Source: Acorus gramineus (lineage: Eukaryota; Streptophyta; Magnoliopsida; Acorales; Acoraceae). Taken from it: DNA of 64,000 nucleotides. The stretch is from contig CM060857.1 of NCBI GenBank assembly GCA_030737835.1, positions 10,509,397-10,573,396 of the forward strand, in the 5' to 3' direction. Positions 1-12,083 of this stretch are shown here, in pieces. How positions within the stretch are numbered: position 1 is the stretch's first letter; every line of letters begins with the position of its first letter. The position numbers were made by a program, and so were the translations under genes. The notes beneath the pieces were generated by a model, which saw only the letters and a program-made list of their open reading frames with translations, made no database searches and was not told the origin of the DNA.

Positions 1-840
1 AAATATTTATATAGTTAGATGATGTATATACTTTGTTTAATTTTTTTTTTACACTTATTAAAATTGGGTTTATTTACCTTGAAATGGAACTTTTTATCAA
101 AACATATACTTCATTAAATGACGTTTATTATTTAAAAATAAAATAAAAACATGTGTAGTTTGAATTTTAAACGATAAAAAAAACTGAATCTAACATTTTC
201 TTTTAATTAATTAAAATAAGTCCACACACAAATGGAAAACATGATCTTTAACGTGCTTATTCTTAATTTGAGTATTGACTTGTGACATTTCACCAATTCA
301 AGTTTTTTTTTAAAACGGTGTCCCCAAAATTTGATCTTTTGTTCTCCTTCATCAATTCAAGTTAACCAAAGAACATGTTATCCTTCACGTGAATAATTAA
401 TTATTACATTTTTTTTTCATTTTTGAATTCGTTCTTGTCAAATTTTTTTATTATGATTTTATGTTCTTCTATAACAAATGCATTCATTTTTTTATAATTG
501 ACCATGTTGATGCTGTTTTTTTTTATTAAAAAAATAACCAGGATATATAGAGAAGATGATACTTCACATGTGAATGATAATTCGGAGTAGAATACTACTG
601 CGATGAGTGAAAATGGAAATCTACAATACAGAAAGATTAATAATCTAATCTTCATATATTTTACCTAAAGTGACTCAAACATTATAGATGGACCTCCTCT
701 CGATGTTTATCCGAAAGCGGTGAATTAATACCACATATGCATGTTAGGCATTTATATAGTGAGCAATCAAATAAAAATGTCATAAAAAAACACTGGATAT
801 TTAATGGCCTAGTGCCATACCCATTAGGGAACCAGGATGA
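1..840. other. AT-rich spacer, no gene seen
   Basis: Strongly AT-rich with homopolymer runs. No reading frame here resembles a known protein and no RNA gene is visible. It ends at the TSD of the hAT-type element at 849. Confidence 0.6.
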
Positions 841-848
841 GTAGCAGT

Positions 849-1714
849 TAGGCCTGTCAACGGGTCGGGTCCGGGTCGGGTCGGGGTGGACCCGGACCCG
901 ACCCGTGACAGGACCCGACGGGTCCGGGTCCAACCTAGGACCCGGCGGGTCCGGGGAAATGTGGACCCGGACCCGGACCCGTCGGACCCGGGTCGGGTCC
1001 GGGTCCGACCCGACCCGGATGGTTGGGTAAAAAAAAAAAAAAAAAAAAGAGAAGAGCTCATGTATTTGTTTGTCTTATCATTCTATTTGAATTTTTTTGT
1101 AATAAAACATTATTGTTAATGAGACTATGTTTGAATATAATTTTATACAATTCAAAAGAAGTAAATGAATTATTAAACAACATCAAAAACAATAATCACT
1201 AACATATTAACCTAAATAATAAACATAACTAACCTAAACAACATTCAAAACAATATTAACCTAAACAACATTCAAAACAATATTAACCTAAACAACATTC
1301 AAAACAATAAACACTAACATATTAACCTAAATAATAAACATAAATCATACAACAAAACTAATTAATCATACAAATTCAAAAGCTAATAAGTTAATTGTCC
1401 AAAACAAACCGATTTATAGGCTTGTTATGATTATGATTTATGAACTTGTAGATACAAAAATAAGTTAAGTAAGAAATAAAATTATGTATCATGTGGTCTT
1501 ATAATATATGAACATATATTAAAAAAAGCAGTCGGGTCCAACGGGTCCACCGGGTCGGGGCGGGGTGGACCCGGACCCGACCCGTTTGTTTGTTCGGGTC
1601 CGCCGGGTCGGGTCCAACTCGGGTCGGGTCCAAATCGGGTCGGGTATATTACACGTGTAATCGGGTCCGGGTCGGGTCGGGTCCGGGTCTGGACCCGACC
1701 CGTTGACAGGCCTA
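849..1714. mobile_element. Non-autonomous hAT-type transposon, copy 1
   Basis: The ends are inverted repeats beginning TAGGCCTGTCAACGGGTCGG and finishing with its complement. They are flanked by a perfect 8-bp TSD, GTAGCAGT, at 841-848 and 1715-1722, and 8 bp is the hAT signature. Both ends carry about 180 bp of GC-rich arrays of the GGGTCC/GACCCG kind. The roughly 490-bp core is AT-rich and holds several copies of a motif like AACCTAAACAACATTCAAAA. No transposase reading frame is present, so the element must be mobilised in trans. A sister copy lies at 47510-48248. The short ORFs in the GC arrays are by-products of the repeat. Confidence 0.9.
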
Positions 1715-1722
1715 GTAGCAGT

Positions 1723-2034
1723 GGCTTTAATTTGGTCACTGTGGAGCCAATGAAACACACACACATAAATGACTCGATGGCGACTCATAACCATTACTTG
1801 GTTATCAACTTGACTTTACACTATGCATTTTATTTTTTACTAAAATGTTCATGTTTAAGTTTTTATTTATTTATTTTATTTAAAATTGTTCTCAAGCATG
1901 TATTTTATTTTTTTTAATATATAAAAGCTTGCAGCCAAGCCTTAATCAATGGCCAAGGACAATTTCTGTTAAATTTGAGAGGATAGTACTACATAGAAAG
2001 TCAATTTTTTTTGAAAGTTAATATAAGTAACCCC
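1723..2034. other. AT-rich spacer, nothing recognised
   Basis: Unique AT-rich sequence between the hAT-type element and the next foldback MITE. No gene or structured repeat was seen. Confidence 0.5.
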
Positions 2035-2510
2035 GGAAATCCATTGTAACATTTGACTTTTCTTAAAGTCTATATAACCCTTTAGAAACACTTATATAAA
2101 TTTAAATAACTCTTTGAGTTAAACTTCTATTAACAGGTGATAAATATTTTATGAATATTCTATTTTTTTTAACTCTGAAGGAAAGCAAAGTGTACCAAAA
2201 ACCCTTACAATTTGTTAAAAATGTGAAAAGCTATTTGAAAATGATGATTTTACCCCTCCAGATAAATGATAAAATCCTATTTGAAGGGGTAAAATCATCA
2301 TTTACAGATGATTTTTCGTATTGTTAACACATTATAGGGATTTTTTGGTATATCATATGTTCATCAAGGGTTATCCAAATAAAATATTTGTAGAATAATC
2401 CTAATCTGTTAACGAAAATTTAACTTAGAGGGCTATTTGGATTTACATAGATGTTTTTAGGGGGTTATATGGATTTCAGGAAAAGTCAGGGGGTTATATG
2501 GATTTTTTCC
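2035..2510. mobile_element. Foldback MITE (CCATATAACCC family)
   Basis: The left half reads CCATATAACCC and similar motifs. The right half is its inverted copy (GGGGGTTATATGGATT), and the centre is a palindrome around 2250-2310 (GATTTTACCCCT against GGGGTAAAATC). The whole segment could fold into one long imperfect hairpin. No coding capacity. Ends are approximate because the possible TSD (TAATATAAG against TAATAAAAA) is imperfect. A relative lies at 45880-46380. Confidence 0.6.
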
Positions 2511-2560
2511 TAATAAAAATTGCAATGATTTACTTTTTTTTTTTTTTTTGTTAAATTGAA

Positions 2561-3238
2561 GGGTTAAAGATATTTGAATTCATATAAACGTCCATAAACC
2601 CATATAAATCTATGCAAATTGAGAGTCAGACATACAAATCTTTTAAACTGCTATGGTTAGTCAATTTAGTCTTCAAATTAATTTTTTTTAATCCAATTTA
2701 ACATATATTTTCATAATATTTCATCTGTATGAAAATTAAAAACGCATATAAATCATTGAAAATATTGAAAAAACCATGTAGATCCTTTTAAATAACCATT
2801 TTGCCCCTGATCAAACTCACTTTCACTTTCTTTTTCTTTTGCGGATTTTACTATTATTGTTGGCTACTACTTCATTATTTTTTTTTGTGCTTCTATTTCA
2901 AACAATTGTAATAGTGATGATGATTTTATTTATGTGTTCTATTTGGTACACTATTATTATTGCTTAGATTTTTTGTTTCACATTTTGATGAGATGATTAC
3001 ACAAGTTAAAAGTCTCTTGTTAATTAATCATCATGTTTTACATTGTAGAGAGTATAATAGTTAAATCACACCCATGGTTAATTTTAATCATGATGGGATA
3101 ATATAGTAATGAGTAATCAACAGTCCGTATTTTACATTTTCTGTGTTTATAAGGATGTCATTGCCCTGCCCGAAGTTTATAAGGACTTATATGAGTTTAT
3201 AAATGTATACTTTATAGAGACTTAAATGTCTTTAACCA
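2561..3238. mobile_element. MULE-type foldback MITE with 9-bp TSD
   Basis: The left end GGGTTAAAGATATTTGAA is the inverted counterpart of the right end, which reads AAATGTCTTTAACC. The flanks are TAAATTGAA (2552-2560) and TAAATTAAA (3239-3247), a 9-bp TSD with one mismatch. Nine bp is typical of Mutator-like elements. It shares its terminal motif with the element at 14370-14716. No coding sequence. Confidence 0.65.
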
Positions 3239-3995
3239 TAAATTAAAACATTCATATGATCAACTTGTTTGAAACAAAAAGTGATCCATTAGAACCACCA
3301 AAATGATAAGGACTTGGGAGGATTTTTATTGAAGACTTTTTTTGTTTTTTTGAAAAATAGTGTTCCTCGTAATTTGATCATTTGACATCTTTAAAAGAAG
3401 TGGGAAATGCTTATTGACTTTACCAAAACTCGATGACATTGAAGAGATGTGTTAGGCAAAGAAGAAAATGATTTCTTTGTGGATTTATAAACAACCCCCA
3501 CTTACAATACTTACATGCTTTTTTATTATTATTTTTATTGAAAATTTACACCCTTTATAAGAAATGAAATATTATACTTCTATGTATGAATTATATACCA
3601 AGGTTCTCACGCCTAACAGAAAAAACACCCAAAAATTGCGTGTTATCTTACTAAGCATATACTTCTCCAACGAAATGCATTATGCACGTGGGACGTACTG
3701 CATCCATCTTACTGTTTTAATGTTTACCAGAACTAATTATTGTATATATTATAGGAAAACATAGAGGAGCAGGTGGTGAGAGTGACAAGAAACCAACAGC
3801 AGTAAACCCCAAACATTGAATGCACCTCCTCATATCATATTATATAATAATTCACATATACATCATCCCCACTGCACAACCAAATCACATTCAATTCGAT
3901 TCATTATTCACCCTTCCTTTTTACACATTCAAACTCAATATCCCCATATTATAATTGTCAACCATTTAACTTCGGATCCAAACCCTGTTCGAGAC
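3239..3995. other. Downstream flank of the MYB gene
   Basis: AT-rich sequence without a recognisable gene. The part next to 3996 should include the 3' untranslated region of the minus-strand MYB gene. No convincing polyadenylation signal was assigned. Confidence 0.45.
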
Positions 3996-5844
3996 TTAAA
4001 ACAAGGGTGAATCATAAGTAGAGGAGTTGACCATATTGAATAAGTTATTCCAGTAACCCTTATCCGAGTTCTCAAGCAGTGACTCAGTGAGCCCATTGAC
4101 CGGTGCGCGGGGCGCATTCTCCGAGGAGCTCATCGTCGAAGTTGGAGACCCGAGGTTGGCCGTCTCGGTGCACGTGCCCTGCCATGCACGTGGGACGTCG
4201 TCCATGCAAGGCTCATGGGGGCCGGTCGAGGCAGATGGGCCGGGCTGGGCCGGGCTGAGCTTGGACCCGTGGGCCAGTCGTGCCTCAGCCTGGAGCCGGG
4301 CGATCTCCCACTGGGCTGCGTGGCTGAGGTTGGGGGTGGAGATGGGCTCGGGCCTGGGCTTGTGGGTCAACGGGTCAACGCCCATCTTGGCGAGGCGTTT
4401 CTTGAGGTGGGTGTTCCAGTGGTTCTTGATCTCGTTGTCCGTCCTCTTCGGGAGGTGCGTCGCTATCGCCGACCACCTTTGACGATTTTTTTTGGAAGAA
4501 AAATGTTATATTCAGTTAATTTTCCAGTCTAAATGCAATTAGCATGTGTTCTCGTTTTATTAATAATAATAAGAGGGCTTTTTTCAGAATTAGTGTGTTC
4601 AGTGATACATGATTAATTGTGGTGAAATGCATTGAAGATTCGTTTGAATTGAAGAGTGACTTTAGTGGGGGAGTGACGGAGTGTTTGACTGTGATTTGTT
4701 TGACTAAAGATTGATGTTTTAATTTAAAGATGGGGATTGATTGAAACAAGAGTGTTTTCTCACATGTATTTTGATTATTTTTGTTCGGAAGATTTTATTG
4801 ATGAAAAATGTTAGATAAAGACTTATTTTTTCATTTTTTTTTCAAATGTAAAAAGCATATGTTATACACTTCTATAAAAATTGAAATATATAATGTAACG
4901 AAATTGTGAGAATCATTTATAGAATTTTTTTTTTTTACACAATATATAACTCATTAAATAAGCGATCAAGATATATGGGATTGCAGGGTAAGGTTGGGAA
5001 TCCTCATGTAAAGAGTATATACTTTGTGTTGGTGTGGTACAACATAAGTTACAAAGGGATAAATATATATGGAAAAGGAAAAAAAGAATTCTTATTGAGA
5101 AATGCATGATCAGATTTTTCGAGTGAAGAATTGGAGGAGATCAATAGAGCCTGCATTGATAGCCTTATATAAAGTCCGATTCCATTATATATAAAATAAA
5201 ATAAAAAAATCCAATTTTCATTGATAAGAAAAATTGATCCAGACAACAATTCTCCAGATCAGAATTATTAAAACAGTATATGAAAACCAACCAATGCTGA
5301 TTCTCATATAGATTTTTTACTTGCACAACTGTTTCAGTCCTTAAATGCTCATCATATTTAATTTTTCTTTACTGTTTTAGAAGTCAATTAAGCCCCTCAC
5401 CAATACAACCATTCAAAAAACTATAATTCAATTATATGGTAAGTGGTGATGAAAACAATTAAGAACAAGAATAAGACTAACCTGTTCCCCAAGAGGGCAT
5501 GGAGTTGAATTATGGTCTGTTCTTCTTGCAAAGTGAATTTCCCTCTCTTGATGTCAGGCCTCAAGTAATTAGTCCACCTCAACCTGCAACTCTTCCCACA
5601 TCTCTCAAGGCCTAACCCAACCAAACAAAAAAAATCAGTACTTTCAATCCAACCTCAGAATTCTCCAAAATTTTGCACTGAATGTACTGTAAGAAATCAA
5701 GAAAAGATGACCGGCTTTCGCGGGCAACGCGCGCCAGCTCCCGTGACCGTGTTCTTCGATGTAGGCCAAGAGCTTCTGGTCCTCCTCCAGAGTCCATGGG
5801 CCTTTCTTTAGGCCGACCTTCTCGCAACAAGGCAACCGACCCAT
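3996..5844 (-). CDS. R2R3-MYB transcription factor, subgroup 9 (MIXTA/MYB16/MYB106-like)
   Basis: Three exons on the minus strand: 5844-5712, 5611-5482 and 4476-3996 (133, 130 and 481 bp). They join in phase with GT-AG introns and encode 247 residues. The first two exon sizes and intron positions are those of most plant R2R3-MYBs. The protein starts [18 protein letters not shown], followed by an R2 repeat (about 14-63) and an R3 repeat (about 66-114) with the regularly spaced tryptophans and [38 protein letters not shown] follows. [20 protein letters not shown] is the motif that separates MIXTA-like subgroup 9 from other MYBs. The family acts in the nucleus on epidermal cell shape and cuticle; the same role here is inference. 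The C-terminal end resembles longer relatives, but the protein is about 100 residues shorter than I would expect, so the middle of the activation region appears reduced. Confidence 0.93.
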
Positions 5845-5871
5845 TGTTCAGTATTGAAGAAGCAACATATG

Positions 5872-5874
<3 letters not shown>

Positions 5875-5902
<28 letters not shown>
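5875..5902. repeat. (CT)14 microsatellite in the MYB 5' leader/promoter
   Basis: Uninterrupted CT dinucleotides about 30 bp upstream of the MYB start codon. On the coding strand this is a GA tract, as in many plant core promoters and leaders. Confidence 0.85.
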
Positions 5903-6560
5903 AGAGCTTCATCTGTGAAAGAGAGAATTCTCACTGGGGAAGTTGGAGCTTGTGTGTTTATGTGGTGTGTGTGATGTTGAGATGGGGGTGGGAGAAATAT
6001 AGAGGGGGGAACACATGGGAAGGTAGAGAAGTGTCAGCGGGTAGAGACTATATATTGGATATGATACACATAAATTACAATGCATGTGGACAAACAAAGG
6101 AGACAGTACAGTTGATGCGAATGAGAGGAGGATGTGTGAAAACATACATTAGTGGTTAATGGAAAATGACATTCTTGCAATCTCTTTTGAAAATTGCACA
6201 AAGTAACGAAAGTTGTTTATATATACATGTCTAAATGAATTGATGGATATATATATTTTTATTGATAATTAATGCACATATTTTTTTGATATATTTTGTA
6301 ATGGGGTATATATTAGATTAAAGTGAAGTGGTGTTTAAGGGAGTAATTGCGTAAGGGTACGTGGTATGTTTGGTTGACAAGTGGGATTTGAATTATGTTA
6401 ATCTTGAAATTCTAAATCCTGGTGGATTGGGATTGTGAATCATGTCAACCTGTTTGGTAAGGAACATGATTCAGAAAACAAAATTGAGATTCTCAATCCC
6501 AATAATGTATTTGGTAATGCATGTATTACAATATAAAAAATATATTTTTCAAAAATACCC
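5903..6560. other. Presumed MYB promoter and spacer
   Basis: No gene. The region just above 5902 is the likely upstream region of the minus-strand MYB. From about 6370 the sequence carries GTTTGGTTGAC and GGGATTGAGAATC-like motifs. These recur in inverse orientation near 10380-10500, hinting at remnants of a Tourist-type element, but no clean TSD was found. Confidence 0.4.
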
Positions 6561-6564
6561 AATA

Positions 6565-6565
6565 T

Positions 6566-6597
<32 letters not shown>

Positions 6598-6598
6598 T
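6565..6598. repeat. Compound (TA)n(CA)n microsatellite
   Basis: A run of TA dinucleotides passes directly into CA dinucleotides. Confidence 0.8.
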
Positions 6599-6932
6599 AA
6601 CAAATTAGTTATAAAAAAATATTAAAATCAATTTACCAGGGGATATCCGGAACACATTAAAATCTTCCATGATAAATCACATGAATCTCGTGATGTATAT
6701 ATGTATATTTATATTTTTAAATATACTTATATGTATATTTAAATATATAATATATATTATATTATCAAGGTGCAGATTTCTCAACATATATACTATATAT
6801 TTATATTATAGCATATATGTTGCAGATTTCTTAACAGATATAATATATATATTATATATAAACAAGGTGTACATTTCTCAACATAAATTTAAGAAAATAT
6901 GTATATTTTTAAATATAAATATATGTATATTT

Positions 6933-6962
<30 letters not shown>

Positions 6963-6963
<1 letters not shown>

Positions 6964-7117
6964 AAAAGGGAAATCAAAATACTATGTCACAAAATTCTTT
7001 TAATAAGTAAGTAATATATATATGTGTGTGTGTGTGTAAATATACATATAAGTATATTTAAAAATATAAATATACATATATGCATCTATATTTAATATAA
7101 TATATACATACATACAT

Positions 7118-7164
<47 letters not shown>

Positions 7165-7167
7165 CAT

Positions 7168-7214
<47 letters not shown>

Positions 7215-7251
7215 ATATATATATATATATAATATATACATACATACATAC

Positions 7252-7345
<94 letters not shown>

Positions 7346-7525
7346 GTATGTATGTATGTATGTATATATATATTATATTAAATATAGATGTATATATGTA
7401 TATTTATATTTTTAAATATACTTATATGTATATTTACACACACACACACACACACACACAGAGAGATATATATACTTATTAAAAGAATTTTGTGACCTAG
7501 TATTTTGATTTCCCTTTTTATCCTT
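6963..7525. repeat. Large inverted repeat around a TA/CATA microsatellite
   Basis: The left arm (about 6963-7108) reads AAAAGGGAAATCAAAATACT and continues through CACAAAATTCTTTTAATAAG. The right arm (about 7364-7525) is its inverted copy, ending CAGTATTTTGATTTCCC-like, with about 150 bp of arm. The loop (7105-7350) is entirely TA, CATA and GTAT tandem repeats. No coding sequence. The translated short ORFs are repeat artefacts. Confidence 0.75.
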
Positions 7526-7850
7526 TAAATAGTTAATTAATTACTAATATATCAATTTATTTAAAATATATAATGGATAAATACATGATAGATATATCTA
7601 TTACTTACTTATTAAAAGGATTTTGACCCAGTATTTTGATTTCCCTTTTTATCTTTTAAATAGTTAATCAATTACTAATATATACAATGGATAAATACAT
7701 GATGATTATATCTATTACTCACTTATAAAAAGGATTCTAACCCAGTATTTTGATTTCCCTTTTTATCTTTTAAATAATTAATCAATTACTAATATATCTA
7801 TTTATTTAAATTTTAAAATATATAATGGATAAATACATGGTAGATATACG
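7477..7850. repeat. Three diverged direct repeats of about 115-130 bp
   Basis: ACTTATTAAAAGGATTTTG followed by CAGTATTTTGATTTCCC recurs from about 7478, 7607 and 7721. Each copy ends in ATAATGGATAAATACATG. The first copy is also the right arm of the preceding inverted repeat. Confidence 0.7.
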
Positions 7851-9128
7851 TGAATTATAATAAATGAAGAAGATTAAAATTAATTTAATAAACGTATAGA
7901 TATGATAGTTGGTTTTCACTTTTCATATATATTTAATTTAAATTTAAAATATATAATGGATATGTTAAATCAATTTATTTCTCTTAAGCCTACTAGCATT
8001 TGTTGTGCTTTTTTTAAATAAATAAATTATAATTGAAATTAATTAAAAGTCATTTAGATATTCTTTAACAATAAAATATTTGATAAAATCAAATGATATA
8101 TTATTTTTAGGGATTCAAATATATTTTGGATGGTTCAAATATCATTTTCATTTTTATCTTTTATTTTTTGTTTTGAACAAATTCGAGATCTAGGATTACA
8201 TTGGTGACCCTTTATTTTTGTTTTATATGTATGATCTATTTAAATTTAAAAAAATTAAAGCTGACCATACACTGATACACTCCCTTTCTCATTTGATGAT
8301 CAACCTAGCTAACAATAATAAAACAGAATTGTTTATAATTTTTTAATTTTGGGTCGATGATTTATTTATTGTTTTTAATATTTTTCTCAATGAATATTTT
8401 AGGTTTTTCATCTTTCATTCATTCATGGAGAAGAGACTCCTCTCTAACATGAAATCAAGGTAAAAAGAAAAAGAAGGAACCTAGAATTAGTTTTTCTATG
8501 TTTTCATCATGTAATTAATTATTTTTGTGGATTAGTAATATTTTTTTGGGTAAAGAAAATAGATATTCTCAATCAATTTCCTTTGAATTCATAATCTATG
8601 CCTTTTTTGAATTCTAATTAGATAGCTAATAGGTTTTACATGATTTTATATGTATGTATTATTTGTGTAGAGGGTCACCTTTTTACATGATTCATCCATT
8701 CATGGATAATTTGATAAGATTTGTTGATACACGGATAAAATTTTATTAATTTGAAAGCATAGTGACATATTAGATATATATTAATATTCATATTGTATGC
8801 TTAATTAATCCATAAAACGTAATAGTGCACTAATTAGCATCTTTTATTGTCTTTTTAATTAATCTGAAAATATTAATCCATAAAGGGTTTTTATATATAA
8901 TATTAATCTGTATTATAATATATTAATTTCCCAAATATGTTAATTTTTATTAATTTTTAGATGTCAATCGGCTAAAATGTTTCCCCATCAGCTCGTACTT
9001 TTTACAGTAGTATAGATATAGATATATTTTGAATTTCTAAAAATAAAAAATTAGTTATTATACCTATTATATATATCTTTTATAGATTAAATGATTATTA
9101 CTTTTTTTTATAGAAATAAATATTTTTT
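7851..9128. other. Very AT-rich spacer, no gene seen
   Basis: Low-complexity AT-rich sequence with no recognisable reading frame. Its last part (about 8960-9020) contains a diverged piece of the tandem unit that follows (GGCTAAAATGTTTCCCC ... AGTATAGATATAGATA). Confidence 0.5.
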
Positions 9129-10210
9129 GTTTCTTTTAATATATTTCTTTTAAATTTAAATATAAAAAATTAATATTATGATCTATATGTATTTTAAATA
9201 TTAAAAATTGAATATTTTAAATTTGACTATCATTAAAACCAATTTTTTAGTTTCTTAAGATCCATCTTTATAGGTATTTTGATAATTTAATTTTATTATG
9301 ATATTTATATTAAATAATACTCAGTAAAATCGGATTAGATTTGTTAATGGATTGAATAATAATTTTTTTTATAAAATCATATTTTATTAAGTAAATGTAG
9401 TTTTTGAGATAAAATCTATGAGAAAATCTATCACATTAAAAATATAGATAAGATTTGTTTATGGATATAAGATTTATAATTAATTTTAAGGGGTAAAATT
9501 GGCTAAAATGTTTCCCCTCAAACTCGTATTTTTTATAGTATAGTATAGATATAGATAGATTTTTTATAGAAATAATTACTTTTTGTTTCTTTTAATATAT
9601 TTCTTTTAAATTTTATTTTTAAATATAAAAATTATTATTATGATCTACATGTATTTTAAATATTAAAAATTGAATATTTGAAATTTGACTATCATTAAAA
9701 CCAATTTTTTAGTTTCTTAAGATCCATCTTTATAGGTATTTTGATAATTTAATTTTATTATGATATTTATATTAAATAAAATTCAGTAAAATCGGATTAG
9801 ATTTGTTAATGGATTGAATAATAAATTTTTTTTTATAAAATCATATTTTATGATGTAAATGTAGTTTGTGAGTTAAAATCTATCACATTACAAATATAGA
9901 TAAGATTTGTTTATGGATATAAGATTTATAATTAATTTTAAGGGGTAAAATTGGCTAAAATGTTTCCCTCAAATTCGTACTTTTTATAGTAGTATAGATT
10001 AATGGATTGAATAATAATTTTTTTTTATAAAGTCATATTTTATGATGTAAATGTAGTTTGTGAGATAAAATCTATGATAAAATCTATCACATTACAAATA
10101 TAGATAAAATTTGTTTATGGATATAAGATTTATAATTAATTTGAAGGGGTAAAATTGGATAAAATGTTTCCCCTGTAACTCATTTTTTTTTATAGTAGTA
10201 CAGATATAGA
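9129..10210. repeat. Tandem array, period about 456 bp, two full units and one partial
   Basis: The unit beginning GTTTCTTTTAATATATTTC at 9129 recurs at 9585. It runs through CATTAAAACCAATTTTTTAG, AATCGGATTAGATTTG and GGGGTAAAATTGGCTAAAATG to a TAGTATAGATATAGAT tail. A third, shorter copy starts near 9999. There are internal indels but no coding frame. Confidence 0.8.
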
Positions 10211-10281
10211 TATAGATATAGATATAAATATATTGATATATAATTGTAAATGTTATACCACGTGCTTTGGCACATGTAAGA

Positions 10282-10284
<3 letters not shown>

Positions 10285-10349
<65 letters not shown>
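10285..10349. repeat. (AT)n microsatellite
   Basis: About 32 uninterrupted AT units. Confidence 0.9.
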
Positions 10350-10353
<4 letters not shown>

Positions 10354-10504
10354 GATGAAGAGCCTGGATAAAAATGTATTTTTTTCAATCCACCTGGATT
10401 GGGATTAGGGGAATACCACCTCTTGAGAGGGATTCTCAATCCCACTCTCTCAATCATAATCCCCTTTTTAAAATATATCCAAACAACTATCCAAACAGGC
10501 CCTA

Positions 10505-11053
10505 CCCCCCATTTGGGGTGTGACATAATGTTATTCGCCCTTAATAGCTATACTAGGATAGATAACAATCCATGCTGAATAGGTAAATTTTTGTTTGGTT
10601 GTCTTTTTTGTTATTCTCATTGGGAAACGTAAAATTGATCTTTTTGTTGTTTGGTTCACCTTGGATAAAGTAAGGATAAGTGGTAGATAAGAGATGGATA
10701 AGAGTTTATGACTTTTTAAATGACAACTATACCCCTGCATAAATAATTTGTGTTTGGGAATAAGTATGAGAGATGTGTGTATGATATGATAGATGTGACA
10801 GTTTTTGGAATGTATGCAGAGAGTATTAGGTTAGATAAAAATTTTAAAATGACAGAAAATGGTATTTTTATCCATTGACATAGATAAACCCTGATAAGCA
10901 ATTCCACCATTTTCTTAGAATAATTATCAGGCCTTATCCTAGTTTATCCAGGCATAACTATCAAGGTTTAGTCTTGTCAAACAAACAGCTGGTTGGGGGT
11001 TATTCTACTGTATTCTCCTCTATCCATTATTTATTCTCCACGCCAAACGGGGG
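10505..11053. mobile_element. Probable Tourist-type MITE
   Basis: The left end CCCCCCATTTGGGGTG is roughly inverted at the right end, ACGCCAAACGGGGG. Subterminal AATAGCTAT and ATAACTATTCC-like motifs are also inverted. Flanking trinucleotides are CTA and ATA. PIF/Harbinger MITEs usually have 3-bp TSDs, so one base is off. No transposase. Confidence 0.5.
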
Positions 11054-11587
11054 ATAAGTGTATGAGAATAACTATTCCAGTTATAACTATTCCGTGAAGA
11101 TCATTGCTTGTTGGGGAAGAACAAATTTTACTTTCATGGGGAGGTCGGGGTGAGAGAGGAATTGATTGGTTTAACTGAATTGATTGATTGAGCCTTTTTT
11201 AATGGGTTAGGCCCCATGAATTAAGAAGACCGGTCAATCGATTGGACTGTCAGAACTCCTCGGTCAACTGGTCTTGATGGTGGTCTTGACCGGGAAGTTA
11301 GAGGCTCACCGCCGTCCATTGAGATAGCATTTGAAAATGAGTGAGAAATAATGTTTTAATCAGTTTTTTAAAAATTAAAACTTAAAAAGAAACATGTTTT
11401 TAATATATTTCTAAAAAGTTTGTTTTTTTTTTTTTTTCTAGACGTGAAATTTTTTTTTTTCTGTTTTTTACAATAAAATCTCAAAAATTGTCTAAACCTG
11501 TTTTTAAACACTACTAACTCTGTGTATTTGCATGTGATCCAAAACATTCTTATATGGCAAACGCAAAGGCATATCTATTATCTAACA
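11054..11587. other. Spacer, no gene seen
   Basis: Includes a short AT-poor stretch with imperfect GGTCAA/TTGACC repeats (about 11220-11310), then poly-T runs. Nothing identifiable. Confidence 0.45.
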
Positions 11588-11596
11588 AACAAAAAA

Positions 11597-12074
11597 GGGA
11601 AAAATCCATATAACCCTATGTAATCTTTCTGATATCTCAATATATCCATATAACCCCCTGTAAACTAACCATAAATACAAATAACCACCCGCAATTAAAA
11701 AAATTTTAACAGGGTTGGAATATCTTGAGCATATTCCGTTATTTAAACCATGGTTAATGAATTTGTATTCTTTTAACCCCCGAAAAACGGTCAATACTTA
11801 AAAAAAAAAACCTTATATTTCTAATTTTATACTTTTTTAGGGTTTTTTTTAAAGTATTGACTGCTTTCAAAGGGTTAAAAAAATACATATTTGTTAACTA
11901 TGGTTTAGATAACGCAATATGTCCAAAATATTTTAATTCTGTTAAAAAAAAATTTAACCGCGAGAGATTATTTGTATTTATGATGTGTTTACAGGAGGTT
12001 ATATGGATATATTGAGATTACAGGGGGTTATATGGATATCAGAAAGATTACAGGGGGTTATATGGATTTTTCCC
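11597..12074. mobile_element. MULE-type foldback MITE with perfect 9-bp TSD
   Basis: The ends are GGGAAAAATCCATATAACCC and its inverse. The flanks are AACAAAAAA at 11588-11596 and again at 12075-12083, a perfect 9-bp duplication as made by Mutator-like transposases. The two halves are inverted copies over nearly the full 478 bp, with AAACCATGGTTAA-like and GGTTTTTTTT-like inner segments. Same family as 46398-46891. Confidence 0.8.
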
Positions 12075-12083
12075 AACAAAAAA

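Noticed and set aside
801..1119. DPDP/TRPG-rich peptides in several frames
   Set aside because: Translations of the GGGTCC/GACCCG arrays at the ends of the hAT-type element.
4168..4195. miR164-like sequence: GCAGGGCACGTGCA on the minus strand
   Set aside because: It is 14 matching bases inside MYB exon 3 coding sequence, in sense orientation, with no hairpin partner. Chance match.
7000..7291. Tyr/Ile/Cys-rich ORFs near 7 kb
   Set aside because: They translate TA/CATA microsatellites.
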